Assembly: GCA_963744935.1 (NCBI GenBank)
Contig: CAVUVM010000001.1
Span: 496,001-560,000, forward strand
Origin: Bog-473 sp963744935
GTDB lineage: Bacteria > Actinomycetota > Acidimicrobiia > Acidimicrobiales > RAAP-2
Reading direction: 5' to 3'
Length of the DNA stretch: 64,000 nt
Under the pieces are notes generated by a model. It saw only the letters and a program-made list of their open reading frames with translations, was not told where the DNA came from and did no database searches. Every line of letters begins with the position of its first letter. The stretch's first letter is position 1. The position numbers were made by a program, and so were the translations under genes. This document shows positions 47,280 to 56,235 of this stretch, in pieces.

Positions 47280-47480
47280 TGACGGCAGATCCTGGGTGGA
47301 GACCACCTTGAGCTTGGCCGGGATCTATTCCGCCGACGGGGCCAGGGCGTCGTGCTCGTGGGGATCGGTCTCGATCGCAGCCAGGGCTCGGAGGTTCAGA
47401 GCCGTCTCGTACTCGGCACCTCGCAGCTGGGCCGCCTGGAGACTCCGGCGAGGGATCCCGCGAGCGCCTTCGCCATACGG
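47280..47480 (-). pseudogene. Relic of the TPR end of a cyclase/ATPase regulator
   Basis: On the minus strand the residues GARGIPRRSLQAAQLRGAEY and ETALNLRALAAIETDP match the C-terminus of the large regulator at 54.1 kb (GARESLRQSLRAAEMREVEY, EAALTMRVLAAVETDP). After a stop at about 47325 the same frame goes on as IPAKLKVVSTQDLPS, matching IFAKLKVVWTPDLL there. About 65 residues remain; the rest of the gene is missing. It is in opposite orientation to the larger copy, so it is not a simple tandem duplication. Confidence 0.7.
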
Positions 47481-48018
47481 TTTTCCTGCGACTTTGGGGA
47501 GGGCCGGTCGATTCTCGGGTGTCAGAAGCTGCAAAATGGGCATGGGTTGACTGTGTACGTGACCATTGGTTCGTCGAGGATTGTCGCCCGACGACTCAAC
47601 TTCCCCGATGGGAAGTTGGACAAAGTCCCTGCGTCTGGCGATGACCGGCGCCAGCGACCGCCTCGTGCCGTCGACCAGGTGTCCGAGCGTGTGCCACCTC
47701 CGGAGGCATGCACTCAGACCCTCTCGGCGATCGAGCCGATCACGATGGTCGGGAGGCTCACGGTGTTGGAGGAAGTGCGCGGGTCGTCGTCCGGCGAATG
47801 GTCCACTGCTCTCGAAGTGGAATTGGCCACGGACAGAGAAGCGGGCTAGCTGAACGGTCGCCTGGCTCGAGCGCGACCGAGGTGCAGCCGAGCATCGTCC
47901 TCTCGTCACCCTCGGTCCCGATCGGACCGGGCTGGCATTACCGCTGACTCGCGCAATTCATCCCCAAAAAATGCCCTGAGCGTTCTGCTGAGATCCGATC
48001 GGGTCCGATACCACCGCG
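47481..48018. other. 538-base stretch with no supported gene
   Basis: Long frames exist on both strands (47352-47849 plus, up to 47909 minus), but neither shows a recognisable domain or good composition beyond the TPR relic. The stretch may be decayed upstream parts of that relic. The last 80 bases should contain the promoter of the beta-helix protein gene. Confidence 0.4.
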
Positions 48019-49413
48019 ATGGGCGGGCAAACGGCGGGCTCGATTCATTGCAAGCTGGCAGTCCTGATCGCCGCCGTACTCGTTTTCATGACGATGTTGG
48101 TGACGCTGACTGTTGGTTACACCGCAAGGGCATCGGCCGCGGCTGCGCCCGATTCGAGAGCGACTGACTACGGCAACGGAAGCCTGATGGCGGCGGACCC
48201 TGTTCAGGGATACTGGCTCGCCGACCCGGCCGGCGGCGTCATCCCATATGGCGGAGCTCCCTACCTCGGCAGTGTGAGCGGGACGCTCAACCAACCCATC
48301 GTTTCGATGGCCGCGACGCCGGATGGGAAGGGCTACTGGCTGGTGGCCTCCGACGGTGGCATCTTCTCCTACGGCAACGCGCATTTCTTCGGCTCGACCG
48401 GGTCGCTCCACTTGAACGAGCCCATCGTGGGCATGGCTTCGACCCCTGACGGAGCGGGCTACTGGCTGGTGGCCTCCGACGGAGGGATCTTCTCCTACGG
48501 CGATGCGCATTTCTACGGCTCGACCGGGTCGCTCCACTTGAACGAACCCATCGTGGGCATGGCTTCGACCCCTGACGGAGCGGGCTACTGGCTGGTGGCC
48601 TCCGACGGAGGCATCTTCTCCTACGGTGATGCACAGTTCTTCGGCTCGACCGGGTCGCTCCATCTGAATCAGCCCATAGTGGCCATGGAGCCAGCCCCTG
48701 ACAGCAACGGTTATTGGCTGGTGGCCTCCGACGGGGGTCTCTTCAGCTTCGGCGACGCCCCGTTCTACGGCTCACTGGGTGGTGGCGGGGCCAATGTCGA
48801 CGGCATCGTCATAACTCCTCCTACCGCCGGCTACGAGCTGGTGACCGCAGCGGGAAAGGCCAAAACCTTCGGACCCCCGGGCCAATCCACAACCAGCCCA
48901 CCCACGACGACGAGCCCCCCATCGACGACCACGACGACGAGGCCCCCACCGACGACCACCACGACTACGCACCCGACGACCACGACGACCACGACGCCTC
49001 CGACGACCACGACGACCACGATCCCGCCGGGGGCTCTCACCGTGCCGAGCAACATCCCCGACAACTGCTCATCGGACGCGACGAGCGCACTCGAATTCTT
49101 GGATCCAACAGCTGCCATCGGGTGCCGTGGTCGATCTGCCAGCCAATGCCTGCTACGCGGTATCGAACACGTCGTCGACCCTCACGCTCAACATGGTGCA
49201 CGGCCTCACGATCGACGGGAATGGCGCCACGTTGCGCCAGTCGGTCTACGAGGATCGTCACTGCGGCGACAACGACGTCCAGCCGGTCCTCACCCTTACC
49301 AGCGACAAGGACATCACGATCAACGACCTCACCATCGATGCGCCCGGCAACTGCGGCGGTCCATACAACGAGGGCGACTACGGCATCCTGCTCGGACAGG
49401 CAACGCCTGGTAA
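48019..49413 (+). CDS. Secreted repeat protein, N-terminal part of a split beta-helix protein
   Basis: A signal peptide (LAVLIAAVLVFMTMLVTLTV, then ARASAAA) is followed by five repeats of about 42 residues that carry GYWLVASDGGIFSYGDA and GSTGSLHLNEPIVGMA. This repeat is frequent in secreted acidimicrobial and other actinobacterial proteins and probably forms a beta-propeller. A Thr/Pro stalk spans about 48890-49024. At about 49090-49097, after ATSAL, the frame is lost by what looks like one inserted base. The remaining ORF to 49413 is out of frame and not real protein. The downstream ORF at 49127 is the true continuation. Confidence 0.75.
   Translation: MGGQTAGSIHCKLAVLIAAVLVFMTMLVTLTVGYTARASAAAAPDSRATDYGNGSLMAADPVQGYWLADPAGGVIPYGGAPYLGSVSGTLNQPIVSMAATPDGKGYWLVASDGGIFSYGNAHFFGSTGSLHLNEPIVGMASTPDGAGYWLVASDGGIFSYGDAHFYGSTGSLHLNEPIVGMASTPDGAGYWLVASDGGIFSYGDAQFFGSTGSLHLNQPIVAMEPAPDSNGYWLVASDGGLFSFGDAPFYGSLGGGGANVDGIVITPPTAGYELVTAAGKAKTFGPPGQSTTSPPTTTSPPSTTTTTRPPPTTTTTTHPTTTTTTTPPTTTTTTIPPGALTVPSNIPDNCSSDATSALEFLDPTAAIGCRGRSASQCLLRGIEHVVDPHAQHGARPHDRREWRHVAPVGLRGSSLRRQRRPAGPHPYQRQGHHDQRPHHRCARQLRRSIQRGRLRHPARTGNAW
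48208..48834 (+). repeat. Five direct repeats of about 126 nt (YWLVASDGG repeat)
   Basis: GGCTACTGGCTGGTGGCC-type units start at 48331, 48457, 48583 and 48709 with exact 126-base spacing; a diverged first unit starts at 48208. Units two and three are almost identical in DNA, indicating recent duplication or gene conversion. Confidence 0.92.
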
Positions 49414-50263
49414 CAGGAACATCACCTTCAACGGCGTCACCGTGGAGAACACAGACGGTGACGGTCTCGCTGTGATGCCGCAGCTGGGCGAGTGCTGTGG
49501 GATCAATACCAACGTCACGTTCGAGAACGGGGCCTTCACGAATATCGGCTATCACACGATCACGCCCGAAGGTGTGAACGGACTGACCATCTCGTCCAAC
49601 CTATTCACGAAGGATAAGAATTTCATGGACATGGAGGTGGACAACAACGGAGACGGCAATGGCGCCGGTACCCCCGTCGGGGCCGCACAGTGGAACGTCA
49701 CCGTCGAGAACAACACGTTCACCGATGGAAGCTCTCTCTGGGTGTCGAGCATGCAGGGCCAATGCATCCCACAAGAGAACGTCGTGATCGACGGCAACGT
49801 CCTCGATGCGTCCTCGTCGGGGATCGTCATCGTGCTCGGAGGAAGCCGATCGGCCTCGTGTGGTCAGGACTCTGGGTTGACCATCGAGGACAACGTCTCT
49901 CACGGTGCGGCCGGCAGTCCCTGTGGAGGCTCTATTACATCGGGCCCCGCGTGTTCGATGATCGAGATCGATGACTACAGCGACGTGACGATCTCTGGCA
50001 ACTACTTCACGGCCGGCGACGGCACCACCAACTACTACGCCAACACGGTGTTCGTACCTTGTATCACCTTCAACGGGGTGACCTCCGCGGTCGTCGAGAA
50101 CAACACCTGTAACAACGCCTGGGACGTCTGGGATTCCACGCATGCGCAGTTTCCCTCGACCGACTACCCCAACACAGCCATCAGCGCCTGTGGCAATACC
50201 TACGGGTTGACCACGCCCGTGGGCGGAGTCCGGGCCGATCCGAAGAGCGACGGGCCGTGCTAG
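49127..50263 (+). CDS. Right-handed parallel beta-helix domain, C-terminal part of the split protein
   Basis: This frame continues the protein above: read back to about 49097 it gives NSWIQQLPSGAVVDLPANAC, the usual start of a pectate-lyase-like fold after the Thr stalk. Parallel beta-helix coils follow, with Asn-rich turns: LTIDGNGATL, ITINDLTIDAPGN, VTVENNTFTDGSS, VVIDGNVLDASSSG and VTISGNYFTAG. Several cysteines suggest disulfides in an exported protein. The fold is typical of polysaccharide lyases or surface adhesins; I cannot identify catalytic residues. If translation really starts here (GTG 49127), it would lack a signal and be misplaced. Confidence 0.75.
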   Translation: MVDLPANACYAVSNTSSTLTLNMVHGLTIDGNGATLRQSVYEDRHCGDNDVQPVLTLTSDKDITINDLTIDAPGNCGGPYNEGDYGILLGQATPGNRNITFNGVTVENTDGDGLAVMPQLGECCGINTNVTFENGAFTNIGYHTITPEGVNGLTISSNLFTKDKNFMDMEVDNNGDGNGAGTPVGAAQWNVTVENNTFTDGSSLWVSSMQGQCIPQENVVIDGNVLDASSSGIVIVLGGSRSASCGQDSGLTIEDNVSHGAAGSPCGGSITSGPACSMIEIDDYSDVTISGNYFTAGDGTTNYYANTVFVPCITFNGVTSAVVENNTCNNAWDVWDSTHAQFPSTDYPNTAISACGNTYGLTTPVGGVRADPKSDGPC

Positions 50264-50423
50264 GCCCTGTCCGCCCGGCGGCTGCAATCTCTGGACCTAT
50301 GACCGGGTATGAGGGCGCGCTTGCTGCCGGCGGGGCTGATGGGTCACGGGGGTGGCAGGTGTGCCAAGGACCTGGGTAATCTGACGGCCCAGGGAGCGGA
50401 GTTGCCCATGGACCTCTTCCACG

Positions 50424-53198
50424 GTGCTGCTCGGGAACATGTCCATGGGGCCTCCAACATGGAAAACCGCGGTGTCCCCCGGACCCGAGGCTCAACATCC
50501 GCTGACGCCGTACTTTCCCCGGCTGGTCATTGACTGGCTCACGACCGCGCCCGACGAGCGCCACCGGTCGGAAATCGGCACCGTGGCCTTCGTCGACATC
50601 TCGGGGTTCACCAAACTGTCCGAAGGACTCGCCCGGCACGGGAAGGTGGGTGCAGAGGAGCTCACGGCCGCCATCGGGACCTGCTTCGTCTCCCTAGTCG
50701 ACATCGCTGTTACCTACGGAGGCCGGCTACTCAAGTTCGGCGGCGACGCGCTTTTGCTTTTCTTTTCGGGCGAGGCCCATGAGGCGCGTGCCTGTCGCGC
50801 CGCCATCGAGATGCGGCGCGCACTTCGAGTGGTCGGGCGCATGACCGTCTTGGGTCAACGGGTCGCCCTGCGGATGTCGGTGGGGGTCCACAGCGGACTC
50901 TTCGACTTCTTTCTCGTGGGTGAATCGCACCGTGAGTTCATCGTTGCCGGTCCGGGGGCCAGCACCGTTGTGACCATGGAAGGGACCGCGGACGCCGGCG
51001 AAATAGTGCTGAGCCCTGCCACGGCAGCCGCGCTCCGTCCAGCCGTAGTCGGTGCCGCCAAGGGCCCGGGCTTCTTGCTCCTTCGGGCCCCCTCCGTCCC
51101 TCACGATTCGTTCGTGCCATTCGAGCCGGTTGCCGAGGACGTCGATTTGGTCCGCGGCATCCCCCTGGGTCTGAGGGATGCGCTCGTCACGGCCCAACAC
51201 GAGTCCGAGCACCGTCGGGTCACCGTGGCGTTCGTCCACTTCGACGGGACCGACGAGATGATCAGTCGCGAGGGGCCAGACGTGACGGCCGATCATCTCG
51301 ATGTCCTGGTCACCATCACACAGCGTGCCGTGGAGCGCGAAGAGGTCACGTTTCTCGCCACCGACGCCGACCGAGACGGCGGAAAAATCATCCTCGTAGC
51401 GGGGGCGCCGGCCACGTCGGGAGACGACGAGCACCGGATGCTCCTCGCTGTGCGCGAGATCATGGACGCCGGAGCACCGCTGCCCATCCGCATCGGGGTG
51501 AACAGGGGCTCGGTCTTCGTCGGCGAGGTGGGGCCGCCCTACCGGCGGACCTTCACGGTGATGGGCGACGCGGTCAATCTGGCTGCTCGGCTGATGGCGA
51601 AGGCCGAAACGGGCCAGATCCTGTGCACCCCCGAGTCGTTGGCCCGCTCACGCACCCGTTTCGACACGGTCGATCTCGAGCCCTTCTACGTCAAGGGGAA
51701 GTCCCGTCCGGTCCACGCCGTCGCGGTGGGAGCGCGTATGGGGCCCCGAGCGGTCGGGATCACCGAAGAGCTGCCCCTCCTCGGCCGGGAGGACGAAATA
51801 CGGCGGCTGACAGAGCTGGTAGCAGCGGCCGCGGATGGGCGCGGCTCAGTGGTCGAGATCGTCGGCGAGACGGGGTCCGGCAAGTCTCGGCTGGTCTCGG
51901 CGCTCCGTCAGATCGCCTCGGACCGGATGCAGCTGACTGCCGTCTGCGAACGGTACGACTCGTCGACCCCATACCACGAGGTCCGCCGGCTGCTGCGCTC
52001 CCTCCTGGACCTCCCCTCCCAAGGTGGAGACGAGGAGGTGGCGGCCAGGTTCCTGGACGAACTGGCGCGCCGCGCGCCAGGCCTGCTCCCTTGGGCCCCG
52101 CTCATCGCAGGGGCCATCGGGGTCACCGTCCCCGAGACTCCGGAGTCAGAGGACCTCGAAGAGGAGTTCCGCCGACCCCGTCTGGCCAGTGTCGTCATCG
52201 AGCTCCTGGCGGAGCTCCTACCCGACGCCGGGATGTTCGTCATCGAAGACGCCCACAACATGGACGAGGCCTCCGCTGACCTCTTCGGCCACCTGGCTGC
52301 GGCGGTCGGCACCACCTCTTGGATGTGGTGTACGACGAGGCGGGGTCTCCACTCCGGCTTCGTTGCTCCCGAGGGGAGTACGACGCGGATCGAGCTAGGG
52401 CCGCTGAGCGAGGAGGCAGCGTTGGAGCTGGCCCAGGCCGCAACCGATGACGCTCCTCTCTCCGAACGTGAGCTTGCACTGCTGGTATCTCGCTCGGGAG
52501 GGAACCCTCTCTTCCTTCGGGAGTTGATCGCTGCAGCCCGGAGCGGAGACGCGGTCGAAAGCCTCCCGGAGTCCATTGAGGAGGTGGCCACCGCTCGCAT
52601 CGACCGACTCCCAGCGGACGCGCGTCAGCTTCTCCGTCGGATGTCGGTCCTCGGGCAGTCGTTTCCGATCGATTTGCTGGCTGATGTCGTCGAGGACCTC
52701 CCGGGGCCCGATGATCTCACCTGGCACCAGATGGACGACTTCATCAAGAGGGACGGCACAGGGATCTTGTCCTTTCGCGACAGCCTGCTCCGCGACAGCG
52801 CCTACGACGGGCTGACGTTCCGACTGCGACGCGAGCTCCACTCGCGGGCGGCCGACACGATCCGTCGACGGTCGACCGATGGCCGCGAGGAGCAGCCTGA
52901 GCTCTTGTCGTTCCACTATCTCCACTCGCAACGCTTCCCCGAGGCCTGGGAGTTCTCGCTTCGGGCGGCCGACCGGGCTGTGGCCGTCTACGCCAATTTC
53001 GAAGCGGCCGAGTTCTACGAGCGGGCGGTCGCTGCGGCCAAACGAGTCCCCCACGTGACCGCGAGTCAGGTTGCGGAGATTTTCGAGGCGATGGGGGACG
53101 CGCGCGGAACCGGACCGGCGAGTACACGGCGGCGGCCGAGGCCTACCGCGCCGCCCGGCGTCTCATCGGGGACGGCCCGGTATCCCAGGCCCGGCTGA
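50424..53198 (+). CDS. Adenylate/guanylate cyclase-type regulator with AAA ATPase, N-terminal part of a split gene
   Basis: This part holds two class III cyclase-like domains: GTVAFVDISGFTKLSEGLA with FGGDALLLFFSG (residues about 50-200), and RRVTVAFVHFDGTDEM with FTVMGDAVNLAARLMAKAE (about 260-420). Neither has a full set of metal aspartates: the second lacks the first Asp, so activity may be weak or lost. An ATPase of the STAND/AAA type follows, with Walker A VGETGSGKSRLVSAL and Walker B MFVIEDAHNMDEAS. In-frame starts are GTG 50424, ATG 50439 and ATG 50445. After QVAEIFEAMGDA, near 53100-53108, the frame breaks by one missing base. The ORF beyond it is not real. Confidence 0.85.
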   Translation: MLLGNMSMGPPTWKTAVSPGPEAQHPLTPYFPRLVIDWLTTAPDERHRSEIGTVAFVDISGFTKLSEGLARHGKVGAEELTAAIGTCFVSLVDIAVTYGGRLLKFGGDALLLFFSGEAHEARACRAAIEMRRALRVVGRMTVLGQRVALRMSVGVHSGLFDFFLVGESHREFIVAGPGASTVVTMEGTADAGEIVLSPATAAALRPAVVGAAKGPGFLLLRAPSVPHDSFVPFEPVAEDVDLVRGIPLGLRDALVTAQHESEHRRVTVAFVHFDGTDEMISREGPDVTADHLDVLVTITQRAVEREEVTFLATDADRDGGKIILVAGAPATSGDDEHRMLLAVREIMDAGAPLPIRIGVNRGSVFVGEVGPPYRRTFTVMGDAVNLAARLMAKAETGQILCTPESLARSRTRFDTVDLEPFYVKGKSRPVHAVAVGARMGPRAVGITEELPLLGREDEIRRLTELVAAAADGRGSVVEIVGETGSGKSRLVSALRQIASDRMQLTAVCERYDSSTPYHEVRRLLRSLLDLPSQGGDEEVAARFLDELARRAPGLLPWAPLIAGAIGVTVPETPESEDLEEEFRRPRLASVVIELLAELLPDAGMFVIEDAHNMDEASADLFGHLAAAVGTTSWMWCTTRRGLHSGFVAPEGSTTRIELGPLSEEAALELAQAATDDAPLSERELALLVSRSGGNPLFLRELIAAARSGDAVESLPESIEEVATARIDRLPADARQLLRRMSVLGQSFPIDLLADVVEDLPGPDDLTWHQMDDFIKRDGTGILSFRDSLLRDSAYDGLTFRLRRELHSRAADTIRRRSTDGREEQPELLSFHYLHSQRFPEAWEFSLRAADRAVAVYANFEAAEFYERAVAAAKRVPHVTASQVAEIFEAMGDARGTGPASTRRRPRPTAPPGVSSGTARYPRPG

Positions 53199-54301
53199 TG
53201 CTGAAGCTCGCTCGCGTCCAGGGATGGCTGGACCGCTACGGCAACGCCCTTCGCTGGATAAGCCGGGGACTGCGAGTGCTCGAAGGGTCGACCGAACCCG
53301 ACGCTGATCGGCAACGAGCGGAACTGATGGCTTGGTATGGGCGGTTCTGCCAGGAACAGGGCCACCATCGCCGGGCCGTCCGGTGGTGCACCCAGGCCGT
53401 TGAGGGCGCCGAGTCGGTCGGGGATAAGGCGGTACTCGCCGACGCTCTCCGGGTCATGGACTGGGCGGCCATGGACCTGGGCAAGCTCGATCGCTCCGAC
53501 AACCTGGAGCGAGCGCTGGCCCTCTTCGAGGAGCTCGGCGATCTCCCCGGAACGGCGGGGGTACTGAACATGCTCGGCGGGCTCGCCTACTACAAGGGTG
53601 ATTGGGAGCAGGCGTCGGCCCTGTACCTCCGTGCCCAGGCCACCGTGCGCCGGACCGGCAACGCGGTGATGGATGCGTTCTACGTGTTCAATCTGGGCGA
53701 GGTCGCACGCGACCAGGGCCATCTGGACGAGGCGCAACGCGCCTTGACGTCGGCGCTCCGGACCTGGCGCGCCGCTGGCTATCGGTCCGGAACCGGATAC
53801 GCCAAGGGCATGCTGGCCCGGGTGGCCACTTGGCAGCACCGGTACGGCGATGCCCTACGTCTCTTTCAAGAGGCGATCGAAGAGCTGTCGGACATCGGCA
53901 GTCGGGGCGAGGTGTTGGAGGTCCAGACCGGCCTCGCCGAATGTCTGCTCCTTTGCGGAGACACTGCGGGCGCCCTGTCGCTTGCCGACGAGACGATCTC
54001 TCAGGCCCACGCCCTGGGCGGCATGGCTCCTCAGATTCCCGCTCTCCATCGAGTCCGTGGTGCCGCCCTGGCCCTTGCCGGCGACGCCGAGGGTGCCCGA
54101 GAATCGCTGCGCCAGAGCCTGCGCGCTGCCGAGATGCGGGAGGTGGAGTACGAGGCGGCCCTGACCATGCGGGTTCTGGCCGCCGTCGAGACCGACCCGC
54201 GAGCAGGAGCTCCTGGCTCGCTCGGCATCACAGATATTCGCCAAGCTCAAGGTCGTCTGGACCCCCGATCTCCTGAGGGCGCCAACGCGAGGCCCCACTG
54301 A
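53198..54301 (+). CDS. TPR domain, C-terminal part of the split cyclase/ATPase regulator
   Basis: This frame continues the protein upstream; read back past 53198 it gives RTGEYTAAAEAYRAARRLI, the first TPR. Repeats with YGNALRWISRGLRVLEG, LDRSDNLERALALFEELGDL, LAYYKGDWEQASALYLRAQA, GHLDEAQRALTSALRTWRAA and YGDALRLFQEAIEELSDIG follow. Near 54197-54201 a second break, apparently two lost bases in a CG repeat, moves the frame. The better end is EQELLARSASQIFAKLKVV through WTPDLLRAPT to TAG 54357-54359. The relic at 47.3 kb supports this reading. Such cyclase-ATPase-TPR proteins act as large signal-transduction regulators. Confidence 0.8.
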   Translation: MLKLARVQGWLDRYGNALRWISRGLRVLEGSTEPDADRQRAELMAWYGRFCQEQGHHRRAVRWCTQAVEGAESVGDKAVLADALRVMDWAAMDLGKLDRSDNLERALALFEELGDLPGTAGVLNMLGGLAYYKGDWEQASALYLRAQATVRRTGNAVMDAFYVFNLGEVARDQGHLDEAQRALTSALRTWRAAGYRSGTGYAKGMLARVATWQHRYGDALRLFQEAIEELSDIGSRGEVLEVQTGLAECLLLCGDTAGALSLADETISQAHALGGMAPQIPALHRVRGAALALAGDAEGARESLRQSLRAAEMREVEYEAALTMRVLAAVETDPRAGAPGSLGITDIRQAQGRLDPRSPEGANARPH

Positions 54302-54428
54302 AGTGGCTGTCCGGCCCGGAGGACGAGTCCCGGTCCGCTCCGCCTCGTCATTGGGCTAGTTCGACGTCCGTTGACGTGGGAACCTCGATGGTTGTCGTCA
54401 GTCCGGCCCCCTTGGGCCCGCGGGCGCC

Positions 54429-55829
54429 CTAGTGGAACTTGGGCGGGTCGCCCGGTGGTACCACGACCGTCTCGACGACGTTGCCGGCGTCGCTGGGATT
54501 GCCCGCAGGGTCGGGCGACTCCGTGATCGACTCCACGCAAGGGGCCACGACGGGGTTCCCGCACTGCGGCAGGAGACCGGTCGTCACGTTCGTGTTGCCG
54601 AAGTAGTCCGTGAAGGGAGTCCCTTGCGAATAGCAGACCTCAAAGGGCACGTACCACTCGCCACCGGCGCTGCTGTTGGCGAAGGTCACCGTGTAGACGA
54701 TGTTGGCATTGAGTCCGGTGTCGGTGACCGTCGTGACTTCAGGTGCGTGCCGGAACGGGTCGCCACAGTTGGGATCGTTGTCGAACGGATCGACCATGGT
54801 GATGATGGTGCCCGACGTCGATGTCGAGCTGACCTGAACCGTCTCGTCCGAGCCCGTAGCGGTGCCTGAGCATCCGGATCCGGAGCAGTTGGCGACGTTG
54901 TCGCCCACAGAGACCGGCTCGGAGATCGACGCCGTCGATCCGCTGATGGAGTTGATCGCGACCCCGACGGTATAGGTGCCGTCTTCGGCATAGGAGTAAC
55001 TTCCGCTCACCGTGTACGTACTCCCGGACTGACTGATGGTCCCCGCGCTGCTACCGCCGTCGCCCCACGTGATGGTGGCGGAGAAGTCGGTGGTCGGAGC
55101 CGCCGGATAGGTGTCCGTGAATGTGGCCACGGGTACGTCGGTGAAAGAGACCCCGGCGGTCTGTGGCGGGATGGGGGGGGACACGGGACTGGCGGAAATG
55201 TCGTCGGGCACGACGGTGAGTGAGACGTTGTCGACCGTAGGACCCTGGTCCGTGTCCGTCGGGGTGGCGTCGGCGAACTCGATCTCGCTGGTGGCCGAGG
55301 ATGCAAAGAAGGTGGCCGTGTTCTGCACCCAGTCGAGCGGCCGGCCGGCGCTGACCGCTTTCACGGTGTCCAGTTCCGAACCGTTGACGGTGACGTCCAT
55401 CTTGTGCTTGATGCCCGGCTTCTCGTACCCATTGACCGCAGACCAGAAGGATAGGGAGTACTCGACGCCTGGCGTGGTGGCCACGTCTTGTTTGATCCCG
55501 CCAGGGACGCCGGTGCTGCCGCCCAGGTCGATGGAGTACTTCCCTTGCTCTGTGTTCCAGTAGTGCTTTGACACCACGTCCACGCTGCCGGTGCCCTCAT
55601 AGATGGGCGGGGTGACGACCGTCCAGTCGCTGATCGTCGTCGAGTTGCCGGCTTCGACGGCTTCGTACGTATTCGTCGGGGTGGCAACGCTGCCGAAGCT
55701 CCCGTTCTGGATCAGATTGACGGGATCCGCACCGGTCGCAGCGGGTGCCACCGAGACCCAAACGGCAGTTCCGATGAGGGTCGCTAGAGCCGTAACGCCG
55801 AGCCGGAAAATGCAACTAGGGTTCCCCAT
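54429..55829 (-). CDS. Secreted choice-of-anchor/DUF642-like protein with PKD-like domain
   Basis: ATG 55829 begins a signal peptide (FRLGVTALATLIGTAVWVSV, ending APAATGA). The first domain, VNLIQNGSFGSVATPTNTYE and WTVVTPPIYEGTGSVDVVSK with GVEYSLSFWSAVNG and VDNVSLTVVP, resembles DUF642/choice-of-anchor domains that bind carbohydrates on cell walls. A PKD-like bacterial Ig domain follows: VPVATFTDTYPAAP and ATITWGDGGSSAGTIS. The last 150 residues, with several cysteines, are unassigned. The protein is 466 residues. No C-terminal sorting signal or membrane helix is seen, so it is likely released or wall-bound through its carbohydrate-binding part. Confidence 0.8.
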   Translation of the reverse strand: MGNPSCIFRLGVTALATLIGTAVWVSVAPAATGADPVNLIQNGSFGSVATPTNTYEAVEAGNSTTISDWTVVTPPIYEGTGSVDVVSKHYWNTEQGKYSIDLGGSTGVPGGIKQDVATTPGVEYSLSFWSAVNGYEKPGIKHKMDVTVNGSELDTVKAVSAGRPLDWVQNTATFFASSATSEIEFADATPTDTDQGPTVDNVSLTVVPDDISASPVSPPIPPQTAGVSFTDVPVATFTDTYPAAPTTDFSATITWGDGGSSAGTISQSGSTYTVSGSYSYAEDGTYTVGVAINSISGSTASISEPVSVGDNVANCSGSGCSGTATGSDETVQVSSTSTSGTIITMVDPFDNDPNCGDPFRHAPEVTTVTDTGLNANIVYTVTFANSSAGGEWYVPFEVCYSQGTPFTDYFGNTNVTTGLLPQCGNPVVAPCVESITESPDPAGNPSDAGNVVETVVVPPGDPPKFH

Positions 55830-56235
55830 GCGCGTGAAGCTACCACTTCGACGAGGCGTCTGCTCTGGCTTCTGCAGCTCGACATTGCTGACCACATGGT
55901 CGGCGTCCACCTGGAGCGAGTTACCCCGTCCGGGGCCTGCCTCGCTGATCGTGGCGACCAGGCGCCAGCCAGAATCGCTCGTGGTGGTGGGGCTAGTAAG
56001 AATCGAACTTGCGACCTCAGCATTATCAGTTAGATCGGCAGGTTCCCGCTGCGTCCCAGAGGATCTCGTCCAGTCCCAGTCCTCCGTGGATTGCGACCCT
56101 TCTGCGTCTGCGCAGTCGATCGGTCAGGCGAAGAACGATCTGTCAACCACGGCGGAAGAAGCCTGAACGGAACGGCAGATTGACTTGAATGCCGTCTGAC
56201 CGGCCTCGGCCAACGAGCGGGCGCGCTGGCTGGGG
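55830..56235. other. 406-base gap; holds a tRNA-Ile fragment and nothing else recognised
   Basis: Apart from the tRNA-Ile 3' fragment (annotated separately) no coding frame with family features was found. Integrase or excisionase genes are absent here. Confidence 0.5.
55985..56029 (-). other. 3' fragment of tRNA-Ile(GAU), possible attachment-site scar
   Basis: The reverse strand reads CTGATAATGCTGAGGTCG, then the T arm GCAAGTTCGATTCTTAC, then TAGCCCCACCA. This is the anticodon loop with GAT, the variable region, the T arm and the 3' acceptor strand with encoded CCA of tRNA-Ile. The preceding sequence cannot form the anticodon 5' stem (TCTAA against TGCTG), and no D arm or 5' acceptor is present. 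The T stem has one mismatch. Such 3' halves commonly mark integration at tRNA genes. Confidence 0.6.

Noticed and set aside
47352..47849. 165-codon plus-strand frame
   Set aside because: No domain or ribosome site, and its left end is antisense to the TPR relic, which has clear homology.
48208..48834. CRISPR array
   Set aside because: The 126-nt units are contiguous, long and coding.
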